From Sphingomonadales bacterium (GTDB taxonomy: Bacteria > Pseudomonadota > Alphaproteobacteria > Sphingomonadales > Sphingomonadaceae): a DNA stretch of 32,877 bases. Both the position numbers and the translations under genes were made by a program. Below, piece by piece: positions 1 through 8,459 of the stretch; positions within the stretch are counted from its first letter, which is position 1, and every line of letters starts with the position of its first letter. The DNA is taken from assembly GCA_027485735.1 (NCBI GenBank), contig JAIXQM010000115.1:1-32877 (forward strand), given 5' to 3'. The notes under the pieces are model-generated. The model was not told where the DNA came from, searched no databases, and saw only the letters and a list, made by a program, of their open reading frames with translations.

Positions 1-617
1 AGCACGGGCGCGGCCGGATGCTGGGCCTTCAGCTTCAGCAATTCCGTCACCGAGAATTTCTCGTGCACCATGCAGGTGCCATCCCACAACAGCATGTCAC
101 GCCCGGTCTTGCGGTTGAGCCAGGCGCCCAGATGTTTGTCAGGCGCGAACAATATCTTCTGATCGGCCGGAAGCTGGTTGATGATCTTTTCCGCCGACGA
201 TGACGTGACGATGATGTCGCTCTCTGCCTTCACCGCCGCCGAACAGTTGATGTAGGTCAGGCTGATGTGATCCGGATGGGCGCGGCGGAATTTGGCGAAG
301 GCTTCCGGCGGGCAGGAATCTTCCAGCGAGCAGCCGGCCTTCAAGTCAGGCAGGATCACGGTCTTCTGCGGCGACAGGATCTTGGCCACTTCGGCCATGA
401 ACTTCACGCCGCAGAAGGCGATCACATCGGCATCGGTGGCGGCGGCCTTTTTCGACAGATCAAGGCTGTCACCAACGAAATCGGCGATGTCCTGGATTTC
501 GGGCGCTTGATAATAATGCGCGAGGATGACGGCGTTGCGGTCCTTGCGCAGGCGGTTGATCTCCGCCTTCACATCGATGGCAGCGCCGCCGCCGAGCATG
601 TTCAACCGTGCGTCCAT
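1..617 (-). CDS. nadA: Quinolinate synthase NadA (C-terminus outside the window)
   Basis: Condenses iminoaspartate with dihydroxyacetone phosphate to quinolinate in de novo NAD synthesis; the enzyme is cytoplasmic and carries a [4Fe-4S] cluster. The visible 205 residues start [11 protein letters not shown] and include the family hallmarks [40 protein letters not shown] (first cluster Cys), the stretch [13 protein letters not shown], and [12 protein letters not shown] (second cluster Cys). The third Cys would lie past the left edge. The ATG at 617 overlaps the TGA of the upstream hydrolase gene (TGATG), so the start fits translational coupling. The family is normally about 330 residues, so roughly a third is missing because of the window edge, not because the gene is broken. 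Identification is secure. Confidence 0.95.
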   Translation of the reverse strand, partial: MDARLNMLGGGAAIDVKAEINRLRKDRNAVILAHYYQAPEIQDIADFVGDSLDLSKKAAATDADVIAFCGVKFMAEVAKILSPQKTVILPDLKAGCSLEDSCPPEAFAKFRRAHPDHISLTYINCSAAVKAESDIIVTSSSAEKIINQLPADQKILFAPDKHLGAWLNRKTGRDMLLWDGTCMVHEKFSVTELLKLKAQHPAAPV

Positions 618-1504
618 CAGGTGATACTCCAGATTTCGCCGGCGTGGCTCACCTTGCCCCGCCGTTCCAGATCAATGAGATGCGCCAGCACGCTGCGGCC
701 CGCGGCCGGGTGCAGACGTTTGTCCACCATGGCATACATCGCAGCCACCATCTGCGGAATGGTCACCAGCCCTTCGCCGATGGCGCGCAGCACCTGAGCT
801 TCGCGCTGGCGGCGGTGGCCGAGCAGATGCTTCACGAAACGCTGCGGATCGGTGACCGGCTCACCATGGGTGGGGTGATAGATGGCGTCGCTGCGGGCCA
901 TCAGTTTTTCCAGGCTGGCCATGTAATCGGCCATGTCGCCATCAGGCGGGGCGACCACGGTAGTGCTCCAGCCCATGACATGGTCGCCGGTGAACAGCGC
1001 CTTTTCCTCGGCCAGCGCAAAGCACAGGTGATTGCTGGTGTGGCCGGGCGTGTGGATGGCGGTGAGGGTCCAGCCGGGGCCGCTGACAATTTCACCATCG
1101 GCCAACACGCGGTCGGGGGCATAGGTCGCATCGAACCCGGCATCGGCGCGCGGGCCATCATCAGACAGTACAAGCGGCGCGCAGCCGACGATCTGAGCCC
1201 CGGTCGCCGCCTTCAGCGCCGGGGCGGCGGGCGAGTGATCCATGTGGGTGTGGGTTATGACGATGTGCGATACCGTCTCGCCAACCAGCCCGTCGATGAG
1301 CGCGCGGAGATGCGCCGGCTCAGCAGGGCCGGGATCGATCACCGCCACGGTGCCGCCGGGCTGGCCCACCACGAAGGTGCCGGTACCGGTGAAAGTGAAG
1401 GGCGACGGGTTGCGCGCCAGCAGCCGGCGCACCAGCGGGGAACGCGGCACGAGCAGGCCATAGACGGCGCTGTCGGGGTGGCTGGCGAGATCCATGCCTC
1501 CCAT
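617..1504 (-). CDS. MBL-fold metallo-hydrolase with C-terminal winged helix (LACTB2-like)
   Basis: A probable cytoplasmic zinc hydrolase of 295 residues. The metal-binding motif HTHMDH lies at residues 85-90, followed by [12 protein letters not shown] and TGDHVMG, which supply further metal ligands. The last 60 or so residues (from about [13 protein letters not shown]) resemble the small winged-helix domain found at the end of LACTB2-type MBL proteins. The substrate is not deducible; family members include endoribonucleases and thioesterase-like enzymes. The open frame runs on to 1978, but that part lies under the flavoprotein gene on the other strand. I chose ATG 1504; ATG 1495 is an alternative, and neither has an ideally spaced ribosome site. 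The stop overlaps the nadA start by one base, suggesting co-expression. Confidence 0.85.
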   Translation of the reverse strand: MGGMDLASHPDSAVYGLLVPRSPLVRRLLARNPSPFTFTGTGTFVVGQPGGTVAVIDPGPAEPAHLRALIDGLVGETVSHIVITHTHMDHSPAAPALKAATGAQIVGCAPLVLSDDGPRADAGFDATYAPDRVLADGEIVSGPGWTLTAIHTPGHTSNHLCFALAEEKALFTGDHVMGWSTTVVAPPDGDMADYMASLEKLMARSDAIYHPTHGEPVTDPQRFVKHLLGHRRQREAQVLRAIGEGLVTIPQMVAAMYAMVDKRLHPAAGRSVLAHLIDLERRGKVSHAGEIWSIT

Positions 1505-1603
1505 GTGGCAGCGCCGCCGCGCGATGTGAAGGGCGGATAAGCAACAACCCGGCTTGGCAAGGCCGCGCCGTTGCCGCATGCCAACTTGAAACGGGAGGAA
1601 ATC

Positions 1604-2824
1604 ATGCAGTTCGACGTGGTGATCGTGGGCGGCGGGCATGGCGGTGCGGCACAAGCGGCGCAGCTGCGTCAGCGCGGCTTCACCGGCAGCCTGGCTATCA
1701 TCACGGCTGAACCCGAATTGCCTTACGAGCGCCCACCGCTGTCCAAGGAATATCTGGCGGGCGAGAAGAGCTTCGAGCGCATGTTGCTGCGGCCGCCGGC
1801 CTTCTGGGCGGAGCGCGCTGTCGAGGTGATGACCGGCACGCGCGTCACGGCAGTGGATGCGGCTGCGCACCTTTTGGAGACGACCGCTGGCGCGATTTCC
1901 TATGGCCAATTGGTGTGGGCGGCGGGCGGCGATCCGCGCAAGCTCAGCTGCCCCGGCCATGAACTGCCCGGCCTGCACGCCATCCGCACCCGCGCCGATG
2001 TCGATGCCCTGAAGGCAGATCTCAAGCCTGAATCACGCGTGCTGGTGGTGGGCGGTGGCTATATCGGGCTGGAATCGGCCGCGGTGCTGAGCAAGTTGGG
2101 CCATTCAGTGACGGTGATCGAGGCGATGGATCGGGTGCTGGCGCGCGTGGCCGGACCGGAACTTTCGGCCTTTTATGAAGCCGAGCATCGCGCGCACGGG
2201 GTGGAAATCGTCACCGGCGCCGGCTTGGCCAGTCTGGCCGCAGCCGGCGACGCCAAGCTCGCCACGCTCACCGATGGGCGGCAGATCGTGGCCGATGTGG
2301 TGATCGTCGGCATCGGCATCGTGCCCGCCGTGGAACCGTTGCTGGCGGCCGGCGCCACAGGCGGGAACGGGGTTTGGGTGGATGATCACTGCCGCACCAG
2401 CCTGCCGGACGTGTTTGCAATCGGTGATTGCGCGCTGCACGCCAACGCCTTTGCCGGCGGCGCCAAAATCCGGCTGGAATCGGTGCAGAATGCCGCAGAC
2501 ATGGCCGCCACGGTGGCGCGCGCCATCACTGGCGATCCAGCGCCTTACCATGCGGTACCGTGGTTCTGGTCCAACCAATATGACCTGCGGCTGCAGACCA
2601 TGGGGCTCAGTGTGGGCCACGATCAGACCGTTCTGCGCGGTGATCCGGCGACGCGCAGTTTCTCGCTGATTTACCTGAAAGCCGGCAAGGTGATCGCGCT
2701 GGACTGCGTGAACGCCGCGCGCGACTATGTGCAGGGCAAGGCCTTGGTGGAAAAGGGCGTCGCGGTGCCCGTGGAGGCACTGGCCGATACGGCGACGCTG
2801 CTGAAAACCTGGCATCCTGCGTGA
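1604..2824 (+). CDS. FAD/NAD(P)-dependent ferredoxin or rubredoxin reductase
   Basis: A 406-residue flavoprotein of the ferredoxin reductase family (CamA/ThcD-like) that passes electrons from NAD(P)H to a ferredoxin or rubredoxin, usually for a P450 or Rieske oxygenase. Visible are the N-terminal FAD motif VVIVGGGHGG (5-14), the family signature YERPPLSKEYLAG (41-53), the NAD-binding motif VLVVGGGYIGLES (146-158), the second FAD motif around PDVFAIGDCA, and a C-terminal Reductase_C-like region (WFWSNQYDLRLQTMG). GGGAGGAA sits just before ATG 1604 and decides the start over the upstream TTG at 1571. The stop overlaps the next start (GTGA). No ferredoxin or oxygenase gene lies in the window, so the partner is unknown. 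Confidence 0.92.
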   Translation: MQFDVVIVGGGHGGAAQAAQLRQRGFTGSLAIITAEPELPYERPPLSKEYLAGEKSFERMLLRPPAFWAERAVEVMTGTRVTAVDAAAHLLETTAGAISYGQLVWAAGGDPRKLSCPGHELPGLHAIRTRADVDALKADLKPESRVLVVGGGYIGLESAAVLSKLGHSVTVIEAMDRVLARVAGPELSAFYEAEHRAHGVEIVTGAGLASLAAAGDAKLATLTDGRQIVADVVIVGIGIVPAVEPLLAAGATGGNGVWVDDHCRTSLPDVFAIGDCALHANAFAGGAKIRLESVQNAADMAATVARAITGDPAPYHAVPWFWSNQYDLRLQTMGLSVGHDQTVLRGDPATRSFSLIYLKAGKVIALDCVNAARDYVQGKALVEKGVAVPVEALADTATLLKTWHPA

Positions 2825-3342
2825 GCCCGCGGGTGGACATTGTGGCCGTGGGTGCAGAAGCGCAGCCGGTCATCGAAAATCTGTTGCAGCTGTATATCCA
2901 CGACATGTCGGAACTGTTTGCCGGAACGCCGCGCTGTGAAATCGAAGCAGACGGACGGTTTCGCAGCTCCATCGATGTGGGCAAATGGTGGCAGGATGAG
3001 GATCACATCGCATTGTTGGTGCGCGTCGATAGCCAATTGGCAGGCTTTGCCCTGTTGAACGCGACAGCGCACAGTGGAACGCCGGTTGATCACAATGTGG
3101 CAGAATTCTTCATCGTGCGAAAACATCGCCGCTCTGGGGTGGGGATGGCGGCGGCCCACGCCATGTTCAGCCGCTATCCTGGCAGGTGGGAGGCCGCCGT
3201 GATGCGCGCCAATGCCGGTGCATTGGCGTTTTGGGCACGCTGCATTGCCGCTCACCCCGCCGTCGGCGCGATCACCCGTGAGGATTGTATGGATCAGCGC
3301 TGGAACGGGACGTTGTTTGGCTTCAATATTGCTCTGGACTGA
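2821..3342 (+). CDS. GNAT-family N-acetyltransferase
   Basis: A 173-residue protein of the Gcn5-related acetyltransferase fold. The acetyl-CoA loop is recognisable in EFFIVRKHRRSGVGMAAAHA (the R/Q-x-x-G-x-G/A type motif), preceded by the central strand HIALLVRVDSQLAGFALLN and followed by MRANAGALAFW, a usual C-terminal helix. The GTG start overlaps the TGA of the ferredoxin-reductase-type gene by 4 nt, so the two are probably translated together, although no functional link is obvious. The acceptor substrate cannot be told from sequence. It could modify a small molecule or a protein N-terminus. Confidence 0.85.
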   Translation: MSPRVDIVAVGAEAQPVIENLLQLYIHDMSELFAGTPRCEIEADGRFRSSIDVGKWWQDEDHIALLVRVDSQLAGFALLNATAHSGTPVDHNVAEFFIVRKHRRSGVGMAAAHAMFSRYPGRWEAAVMRANAGALAFWARCIAAHPAVGAITREDCMDQRWNGTLFGFNIALD

Positions 3343-3379
3343 CGTTCAGACGGCAAGTTGATCGAGGGGGGCGGGGCAC

Positions 3380-4498
3380 ATGAACATTTCACGGCGGGGC
3401 GCATTGGGGTTGGCGGGTATGGCAGGGGCAGCCTTGCCGGCCCGCGCCATCACCATCCGGCCGATGCTGCCCGATCCCACCGGCTTTGCGCCAGCGCCGG
3501 GCATTGCCCACTTGAAATATAACGAGAATCCGCTGGGGCCGCCGCCATCTGCCATCCAGGCCATGGCCGATCTGGCGCGCAACGCCTGGTATTATGCCGA
3601 TGATGCGGAAGGCCGATTGGCGGCGATGATCAGCAAGCGAATGGGCGTGCCGGCGAGCCAGGTCGTGCTCGGCCACGGCAGTTCGGAAGTCATCACCAGT
3701 GCCGCCCTGGCCTGGAGCAAGCGCGGCACCATCCTGCTGCCGGCGCTGCAGTTCGATGAGCCGTTACTCTATCCGATGGCGCAGGGGCTGAATTATCGCC
3801 GCGTCGCCATGGCGCCCGATCTGGGCATCGATCTGGGCGCACTGGCCCGCGCCGCCGCCGCACCCGATGTGGCGATGGTCTATCTGTGCAACCCCAACAA
3901 TCCGACCGGCATGATGCTGAAGGCGGCTGATCTTCTCGCCTTTGCGAAAGCGCTGCCGGCGCGCGTCACGCTGCTGGTGGATGAAGCCTATATGGAACTG
4001 GCCGACGATCCGACCGGTTCGACCATGCTGCCGCTGGTGCAAGGCGGCGCCAATGTCATCGTGACCCGTACTTTCTCGAAATTGTTCGGCATGGCCGGGC
4101 TGCGCATCGGCTATGCTGTCGCTTCGCCCGCCAATGCTGCCGAGCTGAAGCGCCATCGCATCACCATCAGCCTGAATGCGCCGGGCCTGGCTGCTGCCAT
4201 CGCTGCCTGGGATGATGGCGCCTTCCAGCAGCAGAGCCGCAGCGCCATCACGGCCGCGCGCCGGGTGCTGCAGGCCGGCGTGGCCAAGGCCGGCACCATC
4301 GCCCTGCCCAGCCAGACCAATTTCCTGTTCGTGAAAGTGGCCGATGCCAACCGCTTTGCCGCCGCCATGGCCCAGCGCGGCATCCTCGTGCGCGGTGCGT
4401 GGGGGCCGGCCTGGCCCGAATGGTCGCGCGTGTCGACCGGGCGCATGGCCGATGTCGAGCGTTATGCCGCTGCCTTGCCGGAACTGGTCAGGGCCTGA
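3380..4498 (+). CDS. Tat-exported HisC-like PLP aminotransferase
   Basis: A fold-type I PLP enzyme of 372 residues resembling histidinol-phosphate aminotransferases. Seen are YNENPLGPP (47-55), the cofactor-loop HGSSEV, CNPNNPTG (170-177), DEAYMEL with the cofactor Asp (201), and TRTFSKLFGMAGLRIGY with the probable Schiff-base Lys234. The N-terminus MNISRRGALGLAGMAGAALP followed by ARA looks like a twin-arginine signal with a cleavage site near residue 23, which would place a folded, PLP-loaded enzyme in the periplasm. GAGGGGGGCGGGG lies upstream of ATG 3380. It stands alone, with no his genes nearby, so a role in histidine synthesis is doubtful; an exported transaminase acting on an unknown amino donor is likelier. 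Confidence 0.88.
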   Translation: MNISRRGALGLAGMAGAALPARAITIRPMLPDPTGFAPAPGIAHLKYNENPLGPPPSAIQAMADLARNAWYYADDAEGRLAAMISKRMGVPASQVVLGHGSSEVITSAALAWSKRGTILLPALQFDEPLLYPMAQGLNYRRVAMAPDLGIDLGALARAAAAPDVAMVYLCNPNNPTGMMLKAADLLAFAKALPARVTLLVDEAYMELADDPTGSTMLPLVQGGANVIVTRTFSKLFGMAGLRIGYAVASPANAAELKRHRITISLNAPGLAAAIAAWDDGAFQQQSRSAITAARRVLQAGVAKAGTIALPSQTNFLFVKVADANRFAAAMAQRGILVRGAWGPAWPEWSRVSTGRMADVERYAAALPELVRA

Positions 4499-4576
4499 CC
4501 CGCCCTCCCCAAGCTGGCGGTTTGCGCGCTGCCGGCAAGGCGAGTAGCTTGGTCTAAATGTTACAGGGGATGGTGC

Positions 4577-6214
4577 GTGACCGAGGCGTTTGATTTCATC
4601 ATCGTGGGTGCAGGTTCAGCCGGGTGTGCGCTGGCCAACCGGCTTTCTGCCGATCCCGGCACGCGCGTGGCACTGCTGGAAGCCGGCGGCAACGACAACA
4701 ACATGCTGATCCAGATGCCGGCCGGCATCGCCCAGATCATCCCGCCGGAAAAACCCAGCCCCTATGATTGGGGCTTCTGGACGGAACCGCAGGCGCATCT
4801 GGACGGCCGCCCGCTCTATTGGCCGCGTGGGCGGGCACTGGGCGGATCATCGTCGATCAACGGCATGGTGTATATCCGCGGCCACGCCAGCGATTATGAC
4901 CGCTGGAGCCAGTTGGGCCTCACCGGGTGGGGCTGGGCCGATGTGCTGCCCTATTTCCGCAAGGCCGAGGATTCGGAACGCGGCAGCGACGAATTTCACG
5001 GGAGCGGCGGCCCGCTGCACACCAGCCGCAAGGGCGCCCTGCCCAATCCGCTCAACGCAGCCTTTGCCGAATCGGCAGTGCAGGCCGGCTACAAGCTGAC
5101 CGACGATTTCAACGGGCCGCAATTCGAAGGCGTTGGCCAATATGACGCGACCATCAAGGATGGGGAGCGCTTCTCCGCCGCCAAGGCCTATCTCACCGCC
5201 GACGTGCGCAAGCGGCCGAATTTGCAGATCATCACCGGCGTGCAGGCACGGCGCGTGCTGCTGGAAGGCAAGCGCGCGGTTGGCGTTGAATATACGCAAG
5301 GCACGTCGCTGCTATCCGCGATGGGCCGGGAAATCATCCTGTGCGGCGGCGCTGTAAACAGCCCGCAATTGCTCATGCTGTCCGGCATTGGCCCGGCTGC
5401 GCATCTGAAGCAGTTTGGTGTGGAGGTGGTCGCCGACAGCCCGGATGTCGGCGGCAATCTGCAGGATCACCTGGATGTGATCGTGCAATGGCATTGCAGC
5501 CAGCCGGTGACGCTCAACAACAATTCGAAATTCATCAACAAGATGAAAGCGCTGGGCAAATGGGTATTCACCCGCACCGGCAATGGCGCCCACATGCCAA
5601 CGCCGATGGGGGCGTTCCTCTCCACCCGCGAAGGCCTGGCCGCGCCCGATATCCAGATGCACTTCATGCCGGTGCGCGGCAATCCGCACGGCCGCGGCAC
5701 CATGGATGGGCGCCATGGCTATCAGTTGCACGTGTGCCAACTGCGCCCGGAAAGCCGCGGCACGATCCGGCTGAAGTCCGCCGATCCGCTGGCCGCGCCG
5801 GCGATCGACCCCAATTATCTTTCAGCGCCGGAAGATGTCGAGACGCTGGTGCGCGGTGTGGAAATGGCCCGTGAGATCGGCCGCCAGCCCGGCTTTGCGC
5901 CCTACAACGATGGCGAAGCCTGGCCGGGTCTGGAGGTGACGGATCGCAGCCAGCTGCTGGAAAAAATGCGTGGCTGGGCCGAAACCATCTACCACCCGGT
6001 CGGCAGCTGCCGGATGGGCGTGGATGAACGCGCCGTGGTCGATGGCCAGTTGCGAGTGAACGGCGTTGAAGGGCTGCGCGTGATCGATGCCAGCGTTATG
6101 CCGTTCCTGGTCTCGGGCAATACCAATGCGCCCACAATCATGATCGCTGAAAAGGCCGCCGACATCATCGCCGCGCGCACCAAGCTGGAACGCAAGCTGG
6201 GGTTGGCGGCATGA
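4577..6214 (+). CDS. GMC-family FAD oxidoreductase (choline/alcohol dehydrogenase type)
   Basis: A 545-residue glucose-methanol-choline oxidoreductase that oxidises a primary alcohol or similar group with FAD. The N-terminal FAD motif is IVGAGSAGCALANRLS; GMC signature 1 is GRALGGSSSINGMVYIRG; signature 2 is GGAVNSPQLLMLSGIGP. The C-terminal active-site pair is the His of YHPVGSCRMG and the Asn of SGNTNAPTIM. The length matches the family. The start is GTG 4577, with AGGGGA a short distance upstream. Its stop overlaps the epoxide hydrolase start (ATGA), which suggests a shared pathway acting on an alcohol and an epoxide, perhaps terpenoid or aromatic breakdown. That pathway is inference; BetA-like choline oxidation is less likely without betB or betT nearby. 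Confidence 0.92.
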   Translation: MTEAFDFIIVGAGSAGCALANRLSADPGTRVALLEAGGNDNNMLIQMPAGIAQIIPPEKPSPYDWGFWTEPQAHLDGRPLYWPRGRALGGSSSINGMVYIRGHASDYDRWSQLGLTGWGWADVLPYFRKAEDSERGSDEFHGSGGPLHTSRKGALPNPLNAAFAESAVQAGYKLTDDFNGPQFEGVGQYDATIKDGERFSAAKAYLTADVRKRPNLQIITGVQARRVLLEGKRAVGVEYTQGTSLLSAMGREIILCGGAVNSPQLLMLSGIGPAAHLKQFGVEVVADSPDVGGNLQDHLDVIVQWHCSQPVTLNNNSKFINKMKALGKWVFTRTGNGAHMPTPMGAFLSTREGLAAPDIQMHFMPVRGNPHGRGTMDGRHGYQLHVCQLRPESRGTIRLKSADPLAAPAIDPNYLSAPEDVETLVRGVEMAREIGRQPGFAPYNDGEAWPGLEVTDRSQLLEKMRGWAETIYHPVGSCRMGVDERAVVDGQLRVNGVEGLRVIDASVMPFLVSGNTNAPTIMIAEKAADIIAARTKLERKLGLAA

Positions 6215-7353
6215 GCAGCACGCCCTTCACCATCCCGGTGAACGAGGCTGAAGTCGCCTGGATTCGCGATCGTGTTGCGGCCTATCGCTGGTTTGAAGAG
6301 CCGCCGAACGCCGGCTGGCGGCACGGCGCAAACCGCGATTACATGCAGCGCCTGCAGGCGCATTGGCTGAACGGTTACGACTGGGCCGGCGCCGTGAAGC
6401 ATCTCAATCGGTTGCCGCATGTGCGGGTGCAGGTGGGGGAAGATGGCGGCCAACCCTTCCATCTCCACTGCGTGCATCTGCGTTCCAGCCGGCCCGATGC
6501 GCGGCCATTGCTGATCGCTCATGGTTGGCCAGGATCGATCCTGGAATTCGATGCGATCATGGAGCGATTGGCCGAACCGGAAGATCCGGCCGCACCCGCC
6601 TTCCATGTCGTGGCGCCATCCCTGCCCGGCTATGCGTGGTCAGACCGGCCATCGGCACCGATCGGCCCGCGCGAGGTGGCCCGCCGTTACGATACGCTGA
6701 TGGGCGCGCTGGGTTATGATCGCTATATCTATCAGGGTGGGGACTGGGGCTGCGTAATCGGCGGCTGGATGGGGCTCGATTCGGCCAGGGTGCAGGCAAT
6801 CCACCTCAATGGCTATGGCCTGCGCAGTGCCGACATGACGCCGAACACGCCGGACGAGATGGCCTGGATGCAGAAGGCGGTCGCCATGCGCGAAACCGAA
6901 ACCGCCTATCTGCAGTTGCAGGGCACCAAGCCGCAAAGCCTGGGCTTTGCCATGATGGATTCGCCCATGGGGGTGGCCGCTTGGTTCGCCGAAAAGTTCG
7001 TCGGCTGGTCGGATGTGGCGGGCGATTATACCGATCCGCCGTTCACCATGGATCAGATGCTCACCAACATCATGATCTATCTTAGCACGCGCAGTTTCCT
7101 CACCGCGACCTGGATCTACCGCGGCCTGTTCCTGGAAGGTGGTTTTGCCATGCCAGCGGATCGGCGCGTTGAAGTGCCGGTGGGCGTGGCTGCCTTCCCG
7201 CGCGACCTGCTCGCCTTCCCGCCGCGATCGATGGTGGAACGCGGCTATAATGTCGCACATTGGACGACCATGCCGCGCGGCGGCCATTTCGCCAGCCTTG
7301 AGGAGCCGGAACTTTTCCTGGCCGATTTCAGGGCCTTCGTCGCCAGCCTGTGA
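6211..7353 (+). CDS. Epoxide hydrolase, EHN-domain alpha/beta hydrolase
   Basis: A 380-residue epoxide hydrolase that opens an epoxide to a diol. The first 110 or so residues match the EHN-type N-terminal domain ([20 protein letters not shown]). The oxyanion-hole motif HGWPGS is at 104-109, the probable nucleophile Asp178 sits in [12 protein letters not shown], and the catalytic His lies in [12 protein letters not shown] near the end. The acid residue is likely one of the carboxylates around position 320-340. ATGA overlap with the GMC gene upstream and GTGA overlap with lipB downstream place it in the middle of a coupled trio. The microsomal-type EHN family often acts on bulky hydrophobic epoxides; the real substrate is unknown. 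Confidence 0.92.
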   Translation: MSSTPFTIPVNEAEVAWIRDRVAAYRWFEEPPNAGWRHGANRDYMQRLQAHWLNGYDWAGAVKHLNRLPHVRVQVGEDGGQPFHLHCVHLRSSRPDARPLLIAHGWPGSILEFDAIMERLAEPEDPAAPAFHVVAPSLPGYAWSDRPSAPIGPREVARRYDTLMGALGYDRYIYQGGDWGCVIGGWMGLDSARVQAIHLNGYGLRSADMTPNTPDEMAWMQKAVAMRETETAYLQLQGTKPQSLGFAMMDSPMGVAAWFAEKFVGWSDVAGDYTDPPFTMDQMLTNIMIYLSTRSFLTATWIYRGLFLEGGFAMPADRRVEVPVGVAAFPRDLLAFPPRSMVERGYNVAHWTTMPRGGHFASLEEPELFLADFRAFVASL

Positions 7354-7991
7354 GCATGGCTGATCCGGTCTGGGAGGTAACGCCTGGCCTCACCGCCTAT
7401 CCGGCCGCATTGACCAGGATGCAGGGAATCGCGGCCGGCATCAGGGCGGGCAGCGAATCGGAACGCATCTGGCTGGTCGAACACCCCCCACTCTATACCG
7501 CCGGCACCAGCGCCGATCCGATAGAACTCATTGATCCGGAACGATTTCCCGTCTTCAACGCCGGGCGCGGCGGCCGCTATACCTATCATGGACCGGGGCA
7601 GCGCGTAGCCTATGTGATGCTGGACCTGGCAGCGCGGGGCCGTGATGTCCGGCGTTTTGTGGCCGCTTTGGAAGGCTGGCTGATCGACACGCTGGCCGAT
7701 TTTGGGACCAATGGGCGAATTATCCCGGGTAAAGTCGGCGTCTGGGTGGACACGGCGGCCGGGCCGGCAAAGATCGCTGCCATCGGAGTGCGAGTGCAAC
7801 GGTGGGTCAGTTTTCATGGACTTTCGCTCAACGTTACGCCCGATCTCAATGATTTCAATGGGATCATCCCCTGCGGCCTGTCGGAACCTGTCACCAGCCT
7901 CGCGGCTTTGGGGCACGGGGCAACGCTTGCAGACGCAGATGAGGCCCTCGCTCGCCATCTGCCCGCCCTGCTTGCACGTCTCGTCGCATGA
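7350..7991 (+). CDS. lipB: Octanoyltransferase LipB
   Basis: Moves octanoyl from acyl carrier protein to the lipoyl domains of dehydrogenase complexes, the first step of lipoate assembly, in the cytoplasm. In the 213 residues I see [20 protein letters not shown], the conserved GKVGVWV stretch, the catalytic Lys in [23 protein letters not shown], and the acyl-accepting Cys in GIIPCGL. Length and motif order fit LipB. GTG 7350 overlaps the epoxide hydrolase stop by 4 nt; ATG 7356 is an alternative start. Being translationally coupled to two catabolic-looking genes is an odd setting for a housekeeping enzyme. No lipA is present in the window. Confidence 0.95.
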   Translation: MSMADPVWEVTPGLTAYPAALTRMQGIAAGIRAGSESERIWLVEHPPLYTAGTSADPIELIDPERFPVFNAGRGGRYTYHGPGQRVAYVMLDLAARGRDVRRFVAALEGWLIDTLADFGTNGRIIPGKVGVWVDTAAGPAKIAAIGVRVQRWVSFHGLSLNVTPDLNDFNGIIPCGLSEPVTSLAALGHGATLADADEALARHLPALLARLVA

Positions 7992-8015
7992 TGTCGGTGA
8001 CATGCAACGACCCGC

Positions 8016-8044
8016 TTGCGCGATTTCACGCGTCTCGCTAATGT
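8016..8044 (+). promoter_or_regulatory. Candidate promoter for the small lipoprotein gene
   Basis: TTGCGC (8016-8021) and TAATGT (8039-8044) are separated by 17 bases. This is a plausible -35/-10 pair, although each box departs from the consensus in two or three bases. A start near 8050 would put the 5' end of the mRNA at the foot of the hairpin 8052-8083. The assignment rests on spacing and position only. Confidence 0.35.
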
Positions 8045-8051
8045 CTACCAC

Positions 8052-8083
8052 AGTTGGGGGATTAAGGCCGAGCCGACCCAACT
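8052..8083 (+). promoter_or_regulatory. Stem-loop in the leader of the lipoprotein mRNA
   Basis: AGTTGGG (8052-8058) and CCCAACT (8077-8083) are perfect 7-base complements separated by 18 bases. The hairpin lies between the candidate promoter and the ribosome site AAGGAGA before 8123. A 5'-terminal hairpin of this kind can protect an abundant outer-membrane protein mRNA from decay; that role is inferred from placement. Confidence 0.4.
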
Positions 8084-8122
8084 CGTCCTGGGTTCAGGCG
8101 TTACCGTCCAAGGAGATTAGAA

Positions 8123-8377
8123 ATGACCATCGTTGAAAAGCTGAAGACTGCCTCGATCATCGCTGGCGCCGCTCTGCTCGTCGTCGCTTGCGGCGAAAAG
8201 AAGGCTGAAGAAGCCCCGGCCGCTGAAGCTCCGGCCGCTGAAGCCGCTCCGGCTCCTGAAGCCGCTCCGGCTGCTGACGCCATGGCTCCGGCTGCTGACG
8301 CCGCTGCTCCGGCCGCTGACGCCGCTGCTCCGGCCGCTGAAGCCGCTCCGGCTGCCGAAGCTCCGGCTGCCAAGTAA
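8123..8377 (+). CDS. Small Ala/Pro-repeat lipoprotein
   Basis: An 84-residue secreted lipoprotein of unknown function. A hydrophobic signal (SIIAGAALLV) ends in the lipobox VVAC with the lipidated Cys at 23, followed by charged GEKKAEE and then a low-complexity tail built of AP and AAP units with Glu or Asp spacers (residues 31-84). The tail may form an extended, flexible tether into the periplasm. AAGGAGA precedes ATG 8123 at good distance. The gene is bracketed by its own candidate promoter and a strong terminator, so it is probably a separate transcript. It uses GCT and GAA more than neighbouring genes, which favour GCC, hinting at high expression. Confidence 0.8.
   Translation: MTIVEKLKTASIIAGAALLVVACGEKKAEEAPAAEAPAAEAAPAPEAAPAADAMAPAADAAAPAADAAAPAAEAAPAAEAPAAK
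8213..8374 (+). repeat. In-frame Ala-Pro-rich tandem repeat
   Basis: Imperfect repeats of GCTCCGGCCGCTGA-like units encode the tail of the lipoprotein, with the blocks PAADAAA and PAAEA recurring. The DNA repeat is close enough to a perfect copy in places that length change by slippage is plausible. The reading frame would be kept by whole 3-base-multiple units. Confidence 0.75.
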
Positions 8378-8405
8378 TTTCGACTTTTCGTCGAATTGCT
8401 TTAGG

Positions 8406-8440
8406 AAGGGCCGTCCCGTTTGGGGCGGCCCTTTTTTCTT
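8406..8440 (+). terminator. Rho-independent terminator after the lipoprotein gene
   Basis: GGGCCGTCCC (8408-8417), a GTTT loop and GGGGCGGCCC (8422-8431) form a 10-bp stem with one G-T pair. Flanking AA/TT extends it, and TTTTTTCTT follows directly. It lies 31 bases past the lipoprotein stop and before the SCP2-type gene, which therefore probably needs its own promoter or read-through. Confidence 0.9.
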
Positions 8441-8459
8441 GTTTTGAGAAGGAATGACC

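Noticed and set aside
1505..1978. N-terminal extension of the MBL hydrolase frame up to 1978
   Set aside because: The extension is Arg/Ala-rich and lies under the first 375 bases of the ferredoxin-reductase-type gene, which has strong FAD motifs and a good ribosome site. The MBL domain is complete without it.
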